DNA of 64,000 nucleotides from Verrucomicrobiia bacterium (GTDB lineage: Bacteria > Verrucomicrobiota > Verrucomicrobiia > JABWAM01), in the NCBI GenBank assembly GCA_028687435.1, contig JAQUAF010000002.1, positions 62,001-126,000 of the forward strand, given 5' to 3'. Under the pieces are notes generated by a model. It did no database searches. It saw nothing but the letters and a program-made list of their open reading frames with translations, and was not told the origin of the DNA. The stretch's first letter is position 1. Every line of letters begins with the position of its first letter. A program made the position numbers and the translations under genes. Below are positions 1 to 8,952 of this stretch, in pieces.

Positions 1-1
1 C

Positions 2-1726
2 GCGATGCGTCGGCGTTTTTCCACCTGGTTGAAAAACAAATATCATCATGACGAGGCGGCGTTGCGGGCGGCATGGGGCGATCCCAAGGCGTCTTTCGAC
101 GCGCCGGCCTTTTCTTCGAAGGAAGAGAGCTATTCCAATCTGGGGGCGCTCAGCCAGGCGATGATCAGCGTAAACGATCCCGCTTTCTGGCTCAAGGATT
201 GCCAGGGGTTCTTTCTCGATAAAACCAAGCCGGGCAAGGCGCGGTTGTTGGATTTCAACCTGTGCAAAAGCGATGAGGTGGCGGACCGGATCATTTATTT
301 GTGTTCCGTCATCAAGAAAGCAGCGGCCGGCAACGCTGTCACAGGCGCGTTTTATGGAGGTCTCAGCAATAATGAGCTTTTTGGCGGGCCTCACAGCGCT
401 TATCGGAAGGTTTTGGACGCCCCAGATGTGGATTTCTGGGCGCGTCCCAGCGTTTATGAAAACCGGGATGTGGGGAATCCCACCACGTTTGCCGCGGTCA
501 ACGCCTCGTTGAAACTGCGCGGCAAGCTTTGGTTTGCGGAGTCGGACATCCGGACTCATATGCTCAAGGACAACTACAGCCGCCGCGCTTGCGCCGCGCC
601 GGACGATCTGGCCGGCACATCCGCCATTTTGTGGCGGGAGTTCGGCTGCATTCTTTGCAGCGGGCAATATGGTTGGTGGTATGAGATGCATCGGGGGTGG
701 TATGACGATCCCGGGATCTTCGACACCCTTGGGCGGATTCAAAAAGTCAGCGGGGCCGGCCTGGAACTGGACCGGTCTTCCAATTCGGAAATCGCCGTTT
801 TTTTCGACCAGGATGCCCTGTTCATGGCGCATCCCACCCTGAATCAATGGACTGCGGACCGGCTGAGGGTTCACGAACTGGGCAGGCTGGGCGCCATGGC
901 CGATTTTTACGACGTGTGTGATGCCGGAAAACCGGAGTTGCGGCGATACAAGATGTATGTGTTCGCCAACTGTTTTTCGCTCGACGCCCGGAAACGCAAG
1001 GCGATTGACGAATGTTTGAAAAAGGACGGCAAGACGCTGGTGTGGCTTTATGCGCAGGGATTGTTGGATCCGGATGGGAAACCGGAGATTTCCACGGAGC
1101 ACATGAGGGAATTGACCGGCATGAATTTCGAATCCGAACCGCAAATGGGCAAGGCCGCGATGAAGGTTGCCACGCTGGATCATCCGTTGACCGCCGGGCT
1201 GCCCGAGGGGTTTGTTTTTGGCAATTTCGCCCGCCCCATCACCAGCGGCATTTCCAATCCGGCCGCATGCAAGGCGTCGCCCAAGTTCGCCGAGCCGCTG
1301 GTGTTGAATCCCCGGTTGTGGGTGAAGGACGCGGATGCAGTTGAGTTGGCGAAATTCGCCGACAACGGACGCACGGGGTTTGCGATGAAAAAGTTTCCGG
1401 ACTGGACATCGATTTACATTGGAAGCCCGGCCGCCCCCGCCAGATTGTTGAGCCGGATTGCCCGGCAGTCCGGCGTGCATCTGTATCTGGATGGGGACGA
1501 TGTGATCTACCACAATCGGAATTTTCTGGTGTTGCACACGAACGCCGCGGGCAAACGGAAGATCAGCCTGCCTGCCAGGACGGATGTGTACGATTTGATC
1601 GAAAACCGGGAGATGGGCAGGGCCATCGATGGTTTTGAAATCGATATTCCCCAATACGCCACCAGGGTTTTTTTCATTGGCCGCATGGATGAGTTGGATA
1701 AAACGAAAATCAGACAATCAAAATGA
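2..1726 (+). CDS. GH42-type beta-galactosidase-like glycosidase, 5'-truncated by the window edge
   Basis: The reading frame is open to the left edge, so the N-terminus, including the acid/base strand of the TIM barrel, lies outside the window. The visible part opens with a segment (FSTWLKNKYHHDEAALRAAWG) that in GH42 and related family-A glycosidases comes after the first half of the barrel. The stretch WFAESD (Glu about residue 179 of the visible part) is a plausible catalytic nucleophile. Residues from about 280 to 500 resemble the GATase-like trimerisation domain of GH42 (YKMYVFANCFSLD, then GKTLVWLYAQG). It overlaps the next gene by 4 bp (ATGA), so the two are translationally coupled and probably act on the same galactoside or related glycan. 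No signal peptide can be judged. Family placement rests on recognition of these blocks; the substrate is unknown. Confidence 0.72.
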   Translation, partial: AMRRRFSTWLKNKYHHDEAALRAAWGDPKASFDAPAFSSKEESYSNLGALSQAMISVNDPAFWLKDCQGFFLDKTKPGKARLLDFNLCKSDEVADRIIYLCSVIKKAAAGNAVTGAFYGGLSNNELFGGPHSAYRKVLDAPDVDFWARPSVYENRDVGNPTTFAAVNASLKLRGKLWFAESDIRTHMLKDNYSRRACAAPDDLAGTSAILWREFGCILCSGQYGWWYEMHRGWYDDPGIFDTLGRIQKVSGAGLELDRSSNSEIAVFFDQDALFMAHPTLNQWTADRLRVHELGRLGAMADFYDVCDAGKPELRRYKMYVFANCFSLDARKRKAIDECLKKDGKTLVWLYAQGLLDPDGKPEISTEHMRELTGMNFESEPQMGKAAMKVATLDHPLTAGLPEGFVFGNFARPITSGISNPAACKASPKFAEPLVLNPRLWVKDADAVELAKFADNGRTGFAMKKFPDWTSIYIGSPAAPARLLSRIARQSGVHLYLDGDDVIYHNRNFLVLHTNAAGKRKISLPARTDVYDLIENREMGRAIDGFEIDIPQYATRVFFIGRMDELDKTKIRQSK

Positions 1727-3795
1727 ATGCTTCCGCAATTGATCAGAATCTGGATTTCTTCCCATATGGCGTCCAATACCACCGGGCGCCGACGCCATTG
1801 CCGGAGGAATGGGACGGGGATTTGAGAGAGCTTGCGCGCGCGGGTTATACGCATGTGCAATTTCGTCCGCAATGGCGGTTGCACGAGCGGATTCGGGGGG
1901 TGTGGGTTTGGGATGATCTGGACCGGCTTTTTGATCTGGCGGAGAAACATGGTTTGAGGGTGATCCTCAAGCCCATGCTGGAGACGGCGCCGGATTGGGT
2001 TTTTGACGAACTTCACGGGACGCGCATCGGGTTTCACGGGGTTCCCATCAGTCCGATTGCGCATGGGGCGTTTTATGTCGGCGGATGGCTGCCCTGTTTT
2101 GACAACCCCGAGGTGATGCGGGCGGCGGCGCGTTTTGTGGAGCAACTGGCGGGACGTTACAAGGCGCATCCGGCTCTTTGGTTTTACAACGCCTGGAACG
2201 AGCCTCGAAGCCGTCCTCTGGGGCAATGCCAATGCCCTCATTCGGTGCGCGCCTATCAAGGCTGGCTGCGAGAGCGTTTTGGAACGGTTGAGGAGTTGAA
2301 CCGCTTTTATGGAAAGGGATGGACGTCCTTGGAAAGCGTACGCCCCCCCCAATCGGCGGCGGATTACGCCGAGATGCATCTGTGGAGAAAATGGGCGATG
2401 AGCGCCGTGGCGGGACATATCCGGCGATCGGCGGAAGCCATCAAGCGCGCGGATGCCGGGGCTTTTGTGATGTGTCATGCGGGGTGTTGCTCCGTGGTCA
2501 CCGACATTGCGGGTGACGGGACGGACGATTTGCAGAATGTCCGCGCGGTGGATCGTTATGGAACCTCCTGGCCTGTGCCGATGTTTCCCGCGACGCCCCC
2601 GGCGCATGTGATGCCGGATTGCATCGGGAACTGGCTGCGGCGGGTGGATCCTCGTTACTGGCTGCATGAGTTTTATCCGCAATTGGGAGAGTGGGCCAAA
2701 GCGCCCGCCCCGGTGGATTTGAAACGGTTGATCTGGCAGGGGCTGGCGTGCGGGGGATCGGGGTTTACTTTCTGGCAATACCGTTCGGAGAGGGTGGGCA
2801 ACGAAAGCAACATGGCCGGGTTGCGCGAGATCGACGGTTCTCCCAGCGAGCGAAGCCGGGTGGCGGATGAGATTGGCGGCATCCTGAAAAAACACGGACG
2901 CCGTCTGGCGGGGGCGCGGCGGTTGCCGGGGCCTGTGGCCCAGTTTTACAGTCTGGATTCGGATCTGATTTCCCGGATTCAGAGGATGGAAGCCAATGGG
3001 GAAAGCCTTCTGAATGAAAAACCGACGCTGGATTATTTTTACAAGCGCGCGGCTTTTTCCGCGTTTGGATTGTTCAGCCATGGCGCTGTTGCTCCGGAGT
3101 GGGCGGTTTCGGGCGATTCATTGGAGGGAACGCGGTTGCTGGTGGTTTCGGCGGCGGAAATGGTGGATGAGACTGCTGCGCGCTGGATAAGGGAATATGT
3201 GGAGAAGGGAGGTTCCTTGCTGGCGGAATTTCCGTTTGCCTGCCGCGATGCCAATACGTGGGTGAGCCCGCGCCGTCCAGCGCATGGGTTGGACGAATTG
3301 CTGGGATGCTGTGAGGAAGAACGCTTGGTTGCGGAAAACGAGGAGGCGGTGTTTTGGAATGGCGTCCGGATGAAGGCCAAGGGGTGGAAAATCCGGTTGA
3401 CACCCCAACGCGGAGAGATATTGGCCCGATGGCCGGATGGTTCGCCGGCTGCCGTTGAAACCGCATTTGGCCGGGGGAAGGTCATTTCTTTGGGGATATC
3501 ACTTTCCCTTTCGTGTGACGATACATGGGAGCATCCGGCCAGGTCATTGGTTCGAAAACTGGCTGGACGATTGGGGGTGGATTACGGGAATGATCCGGAT
3601 GGAGTTTTGATCCGGCGTTGTGCCGGGCCGGATTATGAAATTTTGTTTGCCTTCAATGTGACGGACAAACCTGTTCGGGTTTCCGTGGCAAAGGCGCCTG
3701 CAAAAATTTGGACAGGGGAAGAATTTGAGTTGAAGGATGGAATTCTTACGGTTCCGCCACGCGATACATGGGTGGCAGAAACCTTGATTAAGTAA
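1723..3795 (+). CDS. GH42 beta-galactosidase-like protein (690 aa)
   Basis: Full-length GH42-like protein. GVQYHRAPTP near residue 16 matches the usual start of the barrel. WNEP places the acid/base Glu at 160, and WLHEFYP places the nucleophile Glu at 316, both with spacing normal for the family. Thermus-type GH42 enzymes carry a four-Cys zinc site; here Cys125, Cys169 and Cys171 keep that spacing, but the fourth position (174) is Ser. A GATase-like middle domain (about 450-600) and a small beta domain at the C-terminus follow. There is no signal peptide, so it is probably cytoplasmic and acts on imported oligosaccharides. The start ATG lies in the stop of the upstream glycosidase. A C8 run at 2343-2350 lies inside the gene. 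Exact sugar specificity cannot be read from the sequence. Confidence 0.88.
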   Translation: MNASAIDQNLDFFPYGVQYHRAPTPLPEEWDGDLRELARAGYTHVQFRPQWRLHERIRGVWVWDDLDRLFDLAEKHGLRVILKPMLETAPDWVFDELHGTRIGFHGVPISPIAHGAFYVGGWLPCFDNPEVMRAAARFVEQLAGRYKAHPALWFYNAWNEPRSRPLGQCQCPHSVRAYQGWLRERFGTVEELNRFYGKGWTSLESVRPPQSAADYAEMHLWRKWAMSAVAGHIRRSAEAIKRADAGAFVMCHAGCCSVVTDIAGDGTDDLQNVRAVDRYGTSWPVPMFPATPPAHVMPDCIGNWLRRVDPRYWLHEFYPQLGEWAKAPAPVDLKRLIWQGLACGGSGFTFWQYRSERVGNESNMAGLREIDGSPSERSRVADEIGGILKKHGRRLAGARRLPGPVAQFYSLDSDLISRIQRMEANGESLLNEKPTLDYFYKRAAFSAFGLFSHGAVAPEWAVSGDSLEGTRLLVVSAAEMVDETAARWIREYVEKGGSLLAEFPFACRDANTWVSPRRPAHGLDELLGCCEEERLVAENEEAVFWNGVRMKAKGWKIRLTPQRGEILARWPDGSPAAVETAFGRGKVISLGISLSLSCDDTWEHPARSLVRKLAGRLGVDYGNDPDGVLIRRCAGPDYEILFAFNVTDKPVRVSVAKAPAKIWTGEEFELKDGILTVPPRDTWVAETLIK

Positions 3796-3810
3796 ATATC
3801 AGTTTTTAAT

Positions 3811-6800
3811 TTAATGGATGTTTTTGCCGTGTTCGAATCGCGCGGCGAGGCTGTAGAAGCAGGGGATGACAAAGAGGGTGAGGAGGGTGGAGACCAGCAC
3901 GCCGCCGATGACGGTGATGGCCATGGGAATGCGGCTTTCGGCCCCGGGGCCGATGGCCAGGGCGGGAGGAATGGCTGCGGCGGTGGTGGCAACAGAGGTC
4001 ATCAGGATGGGGCGCAACCGGATGGGACACGCGGTCAGAAGGGCTTCCCTCAAGGGCAGTCCTTCATCATGGCGTTTCTTGTTGGTGAATTCCACCAGCA
4101 GAATGGAGTTCTTTTTCACAATGCCCATGAGCAGGATGATGCCGATGCCGCTGTAAAGATTGAGAGATTGGTTGCTGATCAGCAAGGCCAGCAGGGCGCC
4201 GGTGACGCTGAAGGGCAGCGCCAGCAGGACGGTGAAGGGATGGATGAAGCTGTTGAACTGGGACGCCAGGATCATGTAGGCGATGATGATGCCCAGCGCC
4301 AGCGCCAGCCAGAAACTGCCGATGGCCTCCTTGAGCGCCTGCGCGCTGCCGCCCAGCACAAGCCGGTAGCCGGGGGGCAGTTTGCGGCCCAGTTCCTCCA
4401 CCAGCCGGATGGCGTCGGTTTCGGATTTTCCGGGCGCCATGTTGGCTGTGACCGTGATGGCCCGTTCGCGGTTGCGGCGCGACAGGGTTTGCACGGTCTT
4501 CACGGTTTCCAGCCTGGATACATCTTTCAATGGCACCACTTCCCCATACATGGTTCGCACATCGAGTTCCCGGATGGTGTCCGGTTGTTCACGCTGGCTG
4601 GGAATCAAGCGGATGCGCGTGTCGTAGCGGCGGCCGTCCTGGGTGTATTTGCCCACCTTGACCCCGCCCACCGCCGCGTTGATGGTCTGGCTGATGGATT
4701 CAACCGTCACGCCGCTCATGGCCGCCCGTTCGCGATCCGGACGGATTTGCACCTCCGGCATGTTCTGGCGGTAGTCGGTGTTCAGATCCTTGACCAGGCC
4801 GCTGGCGTTAAGCTTGTCCATGATTTCATTGGTTTTTTCCTGCAGGACTTTCCAGTCGCTGCCGCAAATGCCGAATTCCACGGGATAGCCGCGTTTGGGG
4901 GTAAGCCCCTGTTTCGAAAGATCCTGCGGAATCACCTTCAAATCCTTGATTTTCGACAGGTCTTTGACGCAGACCTGCATGAATTTCTCCTGCCTCATCT
5001 TGCGTTTTCCAGGGGGGTGAAGGGTTACAAAGAGAAATCCCGTGTTGACGTCGCCGCTCATGCCGCCTGTTGATCCAAAGAAACGCAGCACTTCCGGGCG
5101 GCTTTTCAGGTAGTTTTCCACCTCCGCCTGCTTGCGGCAGGTGAAATCAATGGATGATCCGACCGGGGTTTCAAATCGCAAAACAAAAATGCTTTGATCC
5201 TGCGCTGGCAGCAATTCGGAGCGCAGCAAAAGGCCCAGCCCCAGGGAGGCGGCGAAAATGGCGATGGCTCCGGCGACAACCGTGAGACGATGCGAGAGGC
5301 ATGTTTCCAGGCATCGTTTGTAAAATCGGGCCAGCTGTTCAAATTGCCGGTCGACCCAGCGTCCAAACCGGCCCTCGTTTGTGCTGGTGGTCAGAAACTG
5401 GGAGCAACGCATGGGGGTCAGCGTGATGGCTTCCAGCAGCGACAGCAGCACGGCGCCGGTGATGGTGACGCCGAACTGGTAAAAGAATTTGCCGATGATG
5501 CCCTTCATGAAGGCGACCGGCAGGAAGATGGCGGCAACCGCCACCGAGGCGGCCACGGCTGCGAAGGTGATTTCCCGGGCCCCATCCGCGGCGGCGCTGA
5601 CACGATCCTTGCCCAGTTCCGCGTGCCGTACGATGTTCTCCAGCACCATGATGGCGTCGTCCACCACGATCCCCACCGCCAGGGCCAGCCCCAGCAGCGT
5701 GAAGAAGTTGAGGGTGAATCCCATGAAGTAAATGATCATGAAACTCCCGATGATGGAGGTGGGAATCGAGAGCAGAACGTTGAAGGTTGCGCTCCAGTTG
5801 GCCAGGAACAGCCAGCAGACCACCGCGGTGCAAATGCCGGAAAGGAGCAACGTGAATTTGGTTTCGTTCACTGAATCCCTGATGAACACGGTGGTGTCGA
5901 AGTTCACCACGATTTTGATGTCCTTGGGCAGGGTGCGGTTGAGCTGCTCCATCTTTTTCTTGACGGCATCCGCCACCGCCACGGCGTTGGTGCCGCGCTG
6001 TTTCTTGATCCCCATGCCGACGCCGGGAATGCTGTTGACCCGGGCTTTGCGGCGGATTTCGGCCCGGCCGTCCTCCACTTTGGCCACGTCGCCCACCCGG
6101 ATGGTGCTGTGGTAGATCGGTTTGCCGCCCCGCTGGGTGAGAAGGATGTGTTCCACTTCCGCCGGACTGGTTCCCTCGCCCATCATGCGCACGTTGCTTT
6201 CCTGATTGGTGTTTTCCATCGTCCCGGCGGCAAACTCAAGATGTTCCTTTTCGATGGCGTTCTGGATGTCCAGAATGGTCAGGTCGTATTGCTTGAGTTT
6301 TTCATTGTCCACCCAGACGCGCAGGTTCCGATCCACGATGCCGCCGAGCATGATTTCCCCCACGCCGGGCAGGATTTGAAATTGGTCTTTCAAATGCAGA
6401 TCCACATAGACCATCAGTTCGTGCAGGGAACGTTCCGTGCTGGTGATGCCAAGCCAGAGGATGGACTGGTCGTCCGGATTGGTTTTGGCGATGGTGGGCG
6501 GATCGACATCCTTGGGCATGCGGATGCGGCTGATGGCGGATTGGACCTCCTGCAGGGCGGCGTCCACGTCGCGGTTGATGTCGAATTCGAGGGTGATTTC
6601 GGCAAACCCCTGGCGGATGGTGGATCGAACTTCCACCAGCGCTTCAACTGAAACCACGGCTTCCTCGATTTTGTCCACGATCTCGGCCTCCATGACCTCC
6701 GGCGCGGCGCCTTCCCATTCAGCCCGGATCCTGAGCACCGGAAAGTCGATGTCCGGTTTGTCGCTCACACCCAGCCGTCCGAGGGAAATGGCGCCAAACA

Positions 6801-6867
6801 CGATCATCCCGAACATGAGCATCCAGGCGAACACCGGGCGCTTGATGGAAAGATCGGAAAGCGTCAT
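3811..6867 (-). CDS. RND-family (HAE1-type) inner-membrane efflux transporter
   Basis: A 1018-residue protein of the AcrB/MexB length class. The N-terminus (SIKRPVFAWMLMFGMIVFG) is the typical first membrane helix. VVDDAIMVLEN carries the paired proton-relay Asp residues (403 and 404) of TM4, and GIVKKNSILLVEF carries the TM10 Lys. Two large periplasmic loops follow TM1 and TM7, as expected from the internal duplication. It would use proton motive force to drive substrate from the periplasm or inner membrane out through TolC. It is the last gene of a three-gene run: its ATG overlaps the TolC stop by 4 bp. No membrane-fusion (adaptor) gene is present on either side, although RND pumps normally need one. 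The gene ends 15 bp from the convergent glycosidase gene. Confidence 0.93.
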   Translation of the reverse strand: MTLSDLSIKRPVFAWMLMFGMIVFGAISLGRLGVSDKPDIDFPVLRIRAEWEGAAPEVMEAEIVDKIEEAVVSVEALVEVRSTIRQGFAEITLEFDINRDVDAALQEVQSAISRIRMPKDVDPPTIAKTNPDDQSILWLGITSTERSLHELMVYVDLHLKDQFQILPGVGEIMLGGIVDRNLRVWVDNEKLKQYDLTILDIQNAIEKEHLEFAAGTMENTNQESNVRMMGEGTSPAEVEHILLTQRGGKPIYHSTIRVGDVAKVEDGRAEIRRKARVNSIPGVGMGIKKQRGTNAVAVADAVKKKMEQLNRTLPKDIKIVVNFDTTVFIRDSVNETKFTLLLSGICTAVVCWLFLANWSATFNVLLSIPTSIIGSFMIIYFMGFTLNFFTLLGLALAVGIVVDDAIMVLENIVRHAELGKDRVSAAADGAREITFAAVAASVAVAAIFLPVAFMKGIIGKFFYQFGVTITGAVLLSLLEAITLTPMRCSQFLTTSTNEGRFGRWVDRQFEQLARFYKRCLETCLSHRLTVVAGAIAIFAASLGLGLLLRSELLPAQDQSIFVLRFETPVGSSIDFTCRKQAEVENYLKSRPEVLRFFGSTGGMSGDVNTGFLFVTLHPPGKRKMRQEKFMQVCVKDLSKIKDLKVIPQDLSKQGLTPKRGYPVEFGICGSDWKVLQEKTNEIMDKLNASGLVKDLNTDYRQNMPEVQIRPDRERAAMSGVTVESISQTINAAVGGVKVGKYTQDGRRYDTRIRLIPSQREQPDTIRELDVRTMYGEVVPLKDVSRLETVKTVQTLSRRNRERAITVTANMAPGKSETDAIRLVEELGRKLPPGYRLVLGGSAQALKEAIGSFWLALALGIIIAYMILASQFNSFIHPFTVLLALPFSVTGALLALLISNQSLNLYSGIGIILLMGIVKKNSILLVEFTNKKRHDEGLPLREALLTACPIRLRPILMTSVATTAAAIPPALAIGPGAESRIPMAITVIGGVLVSTLLTLFVIPCFYSLAARFEHGKNIH

Positions 6868-8177
6868 TTGATCACTCCCGCCGCCACGTGGAGGCCGATG
6901 AGGTCGGCGCGCGCGGCCATTTCCGCGTCCAACAGACTGCGTTCCATCAGGTATTTTTGCTTGAGGGCTTCCAATACATCCAGGTTGCTGGCCGCGCCGA
7001 TGCGGTAATCCTGCTGTTGCACCTCGTAATTTTTTGCGGCAATGGCGGTCGCTTCCCGCAGGCGGACATATTGAACCGAAGAGGAGATGAAATTATTATA
7101 CGCAACGCGAACGTCCTTGTCCGTATTGCGGCGGGTTTGATCGAGGCTCAGGTGGCTTTGTTGAAGGCGGGCTTTTTGTTCGGTGACCTTGGCCTCGATC
7201 AAGCCGCCCTCAAACAGGGGCATGTCGCAGACCAGCGCCAGGTCCCAGTCAAGACCGCGATCCGGATGTTGTTTCATGTAATAGTTGCCGGTGGCGGAAA
7301 GGGTCGGCCAGTGCTCGCCCTTGGCCGCGGAAAGCAGCTTGGTGGCGGAGCGTTCGCTCTGGATGGCGGCCAGGATGTCGGGACGCTCGCCCGATTCGAC
7401 GAGGTACTTTTCCAAGGCGTCAGAGGTTGGGAAAGGCTGGGTATCCTTCAATTTGAACTGGCTGGCTGGAACGCCGGTGAGGAAAGCCATGATCTCCCGG
7501 CTCGCGCCGATGGAACCGCGCACGCCTTCGATGGTGGCCTGAATGCCGGCCAGGTCGGTTTGGGTCATGAGCATTTCACTGAGCAGGGATTTGCCCAGGC
7601 GCACCCGCCGGTCCAATTCCGCAAGACGTTCGTTGAGGGATTTTTCCACCTTGTAAAAAATGAGAAGATCTCCCTCGTACATGAGGATCTGGTAAAAGAC
7701 GTCGGACACGTCCTGGTAAAGGAGCTGATAGTAGCGCTGTTTGTCCTGTTTTCTGGCTTCGATGTCGGCTTTGGCTGCGGAGGCGGCGCTCCATTCCCGG
7801 AGCCCCCTGAAAATGGGCTGGGTGACATTGAATCCGGTTGAAAGCTTGTCTTTGCTGGCGGCCGAAACCGTGCTGCTGGAGGAACTGCCGCTGGAGGATG
7901 ATCCGCCGGCGGCCATATTTTGGATGCTTTCGGATGTGGTGTAGTGAATTTTGGGAAGGACTCCGCTGAAAGCCTGCCAGTACCGGGCTTGGGCGATGCG
8001 AATGTCCTCCTCCTTCATTCCAAGGGTGTCGCTGCGCAAAACCGCCAGTTCATAACAGGTTTTCAGGTCAAACGGTTCCGGCGGCACAGGCACCGGATTG
8101 GCCGGTTCGGATGCCGCCCGTAAATGGCCGCATGGCAGAAGACAGGCAAGGACGATGCATGGAAGAAGGTTTCTCAA
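6864..8177 (-). CDS. TolC-family outer-membrane efflux protein
   Basis: A 437-residue protein with a signal peptide (MRNLLPCIVLACLLPCGHLRAAS) and two repeats of the outer-membrane efflux protein family: long predicted alpha-helical hairpins rich in Ala, Gln and Arg around residues 150-230 and 350-430, each preceded by beta-strand-like segments (LSTGFNVTQPIFRGL; LDWDLALVCDMPLFEGG). The paired 'P-F-GG' or 'P-FRG' strands are typical of TolC beta-barrel hairpins. An unusual Gly/Ser run (residues about 92-105) lies in the first extracellular loop region. The gene is sandwiched by 4-bp overlaps with the TetR gene upstream and the RND gene downstream, which makes a compact operon. It should form the outer-membrane exit duct for the RND pump. 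Confidence 0.92.
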   Translation of the reverse strand: MRNLLPCIVLACLLPCGHLRAASEPANPVPVPPEPFDLKTCYELAVLRSDTLGMKEEDIRIAQARYWQAFSGVLPKIHYTTSESIQNMAAGGSSSSGSSSSSTVSAASKDKLSTGFNVTQPIFRGLREWSAASAAKADIEARKQDKQRYYQLLYQDVSDVFYQILMYEGDLLIFYKVEKSLNERLAELDRRVRLGKSLLSEMLMTQTDLAGIQATIEGVRGSIGASREIMAFLTGVPASQFKLKDTQPFPTSDALEKYLVESGERPDILAAIQSERSATKLLSAAKGEHWPTLSATGNYYMKQHPDRGLDWDLALVCDMPLFEGGLIEAKVTEQKARLQQSHLSLDQTRRNTDKDVRVAYNNFISSSVQYVRLREATAIAAKNYEVQQQDYRIGAASNLDVLEALKQKYLMERSLLDAEMAARADLIGLHVAAGVIK

Positions 8178-8746
8178 GCCTTCCCCCGTTTTTGAAGGGT
8201 TTTTTTCTCTGCCTCATCCGTCAGGCGGTGCAATTCCTTGACCATGGCTTCGCGGCAGGAGGCGTCGAAAGGGGAGATGTCCAACGCTTCCATCAAACGA
8301 AGGCCGATGATGGCGGATGTGATGACGGCCACCTGTTCAGGCGGCAATCCACCGGCGATCACGCGCTGGAAACCCTTTTGGTAAACAGATTTGATGATGA
8401 GGGCCGCCTTTGGATCGTGCGCCAGGGCTGCCCACAAGGAGGCGTTGAGACGTTTGTTTTTGCCGCAAATTTTTTCCCGGGTCAGAAGGCTGGCCTTGAG
8501 TTCGCGGGCCGGCCCCGGCGGAAGGTTTTTGAGAAATTGCTGGCGGGTGTTTTCGAACCGTTCAATATGCCGGGTGACCATTCCTTTCAGCAGGGATTCC
8601 TTGCTTGGAAAATGGTAGAGCACCCCCCCCTTGCTGACCTTGGCGGAACGCGCAACCGAATCCAGCGTCAAATGCGCTGCGCCGTCCCTGAGCACCACCT
8701 TTTCGGCAGCCATCAGGATGCTGTCATATGAATTGCCTTTTGCCAT
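8174..8746 (-). CDS. TetR/AcrR-family transcriptional regulator of the efflux operon
   Basis: A 190-residue protein with an N-terminal TetR helix-turn-helix (LTLDSVARSAKVSKGGVLYHF, residues about 26-46, with the diagnostic GxxYHxF-type recognition helix) and a variable ligand-binding C-terminal half. It is the first gene of the operon and overlaps tolC by 4 bp, so it probably represses its own operon until an inducer binds. A 24-bp near-palindrome lies just upstream (8764-8787). The coding strand has a run of eight G (8623-8630) inside the recognition helix; a length change there would inactivate the repressor. No good Shine-Dalgarno is seen before the ATG. Confidence 0.92.
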   Translation of the reverse strand: MAKGNSYDSILMAAEKVVLRDGAAHLTLDSVARSAKVSKGGVLYHFPSKESLLKGMVTRHIERFENTRQQFLKNLPPGPARELKASLLTREKICGKNKRLNASLWAALAHDPKAALIIKSVYQKGFQRVIAGGLPPEQVAVITSAIIGLRLMEALDISPFDASCREAMVKELHRLTDEAEKKTLQKRGKA

Positions 8747-8763
8747 TGGAAGAAGGCGTAGTT

Positions 8764-8787
8764 ACTATACCGTCCGGTTGGTACAGT
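8764..8787. promoter_or_regulatory. Probable TetR operator
   Basis: Imperfect palindrome with 12-bp half sites (ACTATACCGTCC / GGTTGGTACAGT; 9 of 12 positions pair) 18 bp upstream of the TetR start codon. The central ACCGnCCGGTnGGT-like core resembles operators known for several TetR-family repressors. The autoregulation role is inferred from position and symmetry. Confidence 0.6.
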
Positions 8788-8905
8788 CAAGAGAGCTTTC
8801 TCATGGCAAACAGATGCGGGCGTCTCAAATATTTTTCCCGATCCTTTTTTAATACGTTTCGGAAATGATTTTAAAAGTCAATATATTAAAATAAAAAAAC
8901 AAAAT

Positions 8906-8952
8906 TTGATTTTTCTCATTTGATGGTATATGATTCCTTGAAAGAATCATAT
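8906..8952 (+). promoter_or_regulatory. Promoter with overlapping palindrome in front of the GntR/LacI-type regulator
   Basis: TTGATT (8906-8911), a 17-bp spacer and TATGAT (8929-8934) form a good sigma70-like promoter on the plus strand. A perfect inverted repeat, ATATGATTC / GAATCATAT (8928-8936 and 8944-8952, 7-bp spacer), covers the -10 box and runs into the start codon at 8951. The predicted leader would be only about 10 nt, with no clear Shine-Dalgarno. A bound dimeric regulator would block the promoter, so autoregulation by the encoded GntR protein is likely. The surrounding 8790-8930 region is AT-rich and non-coding. Confidence 0.6.
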
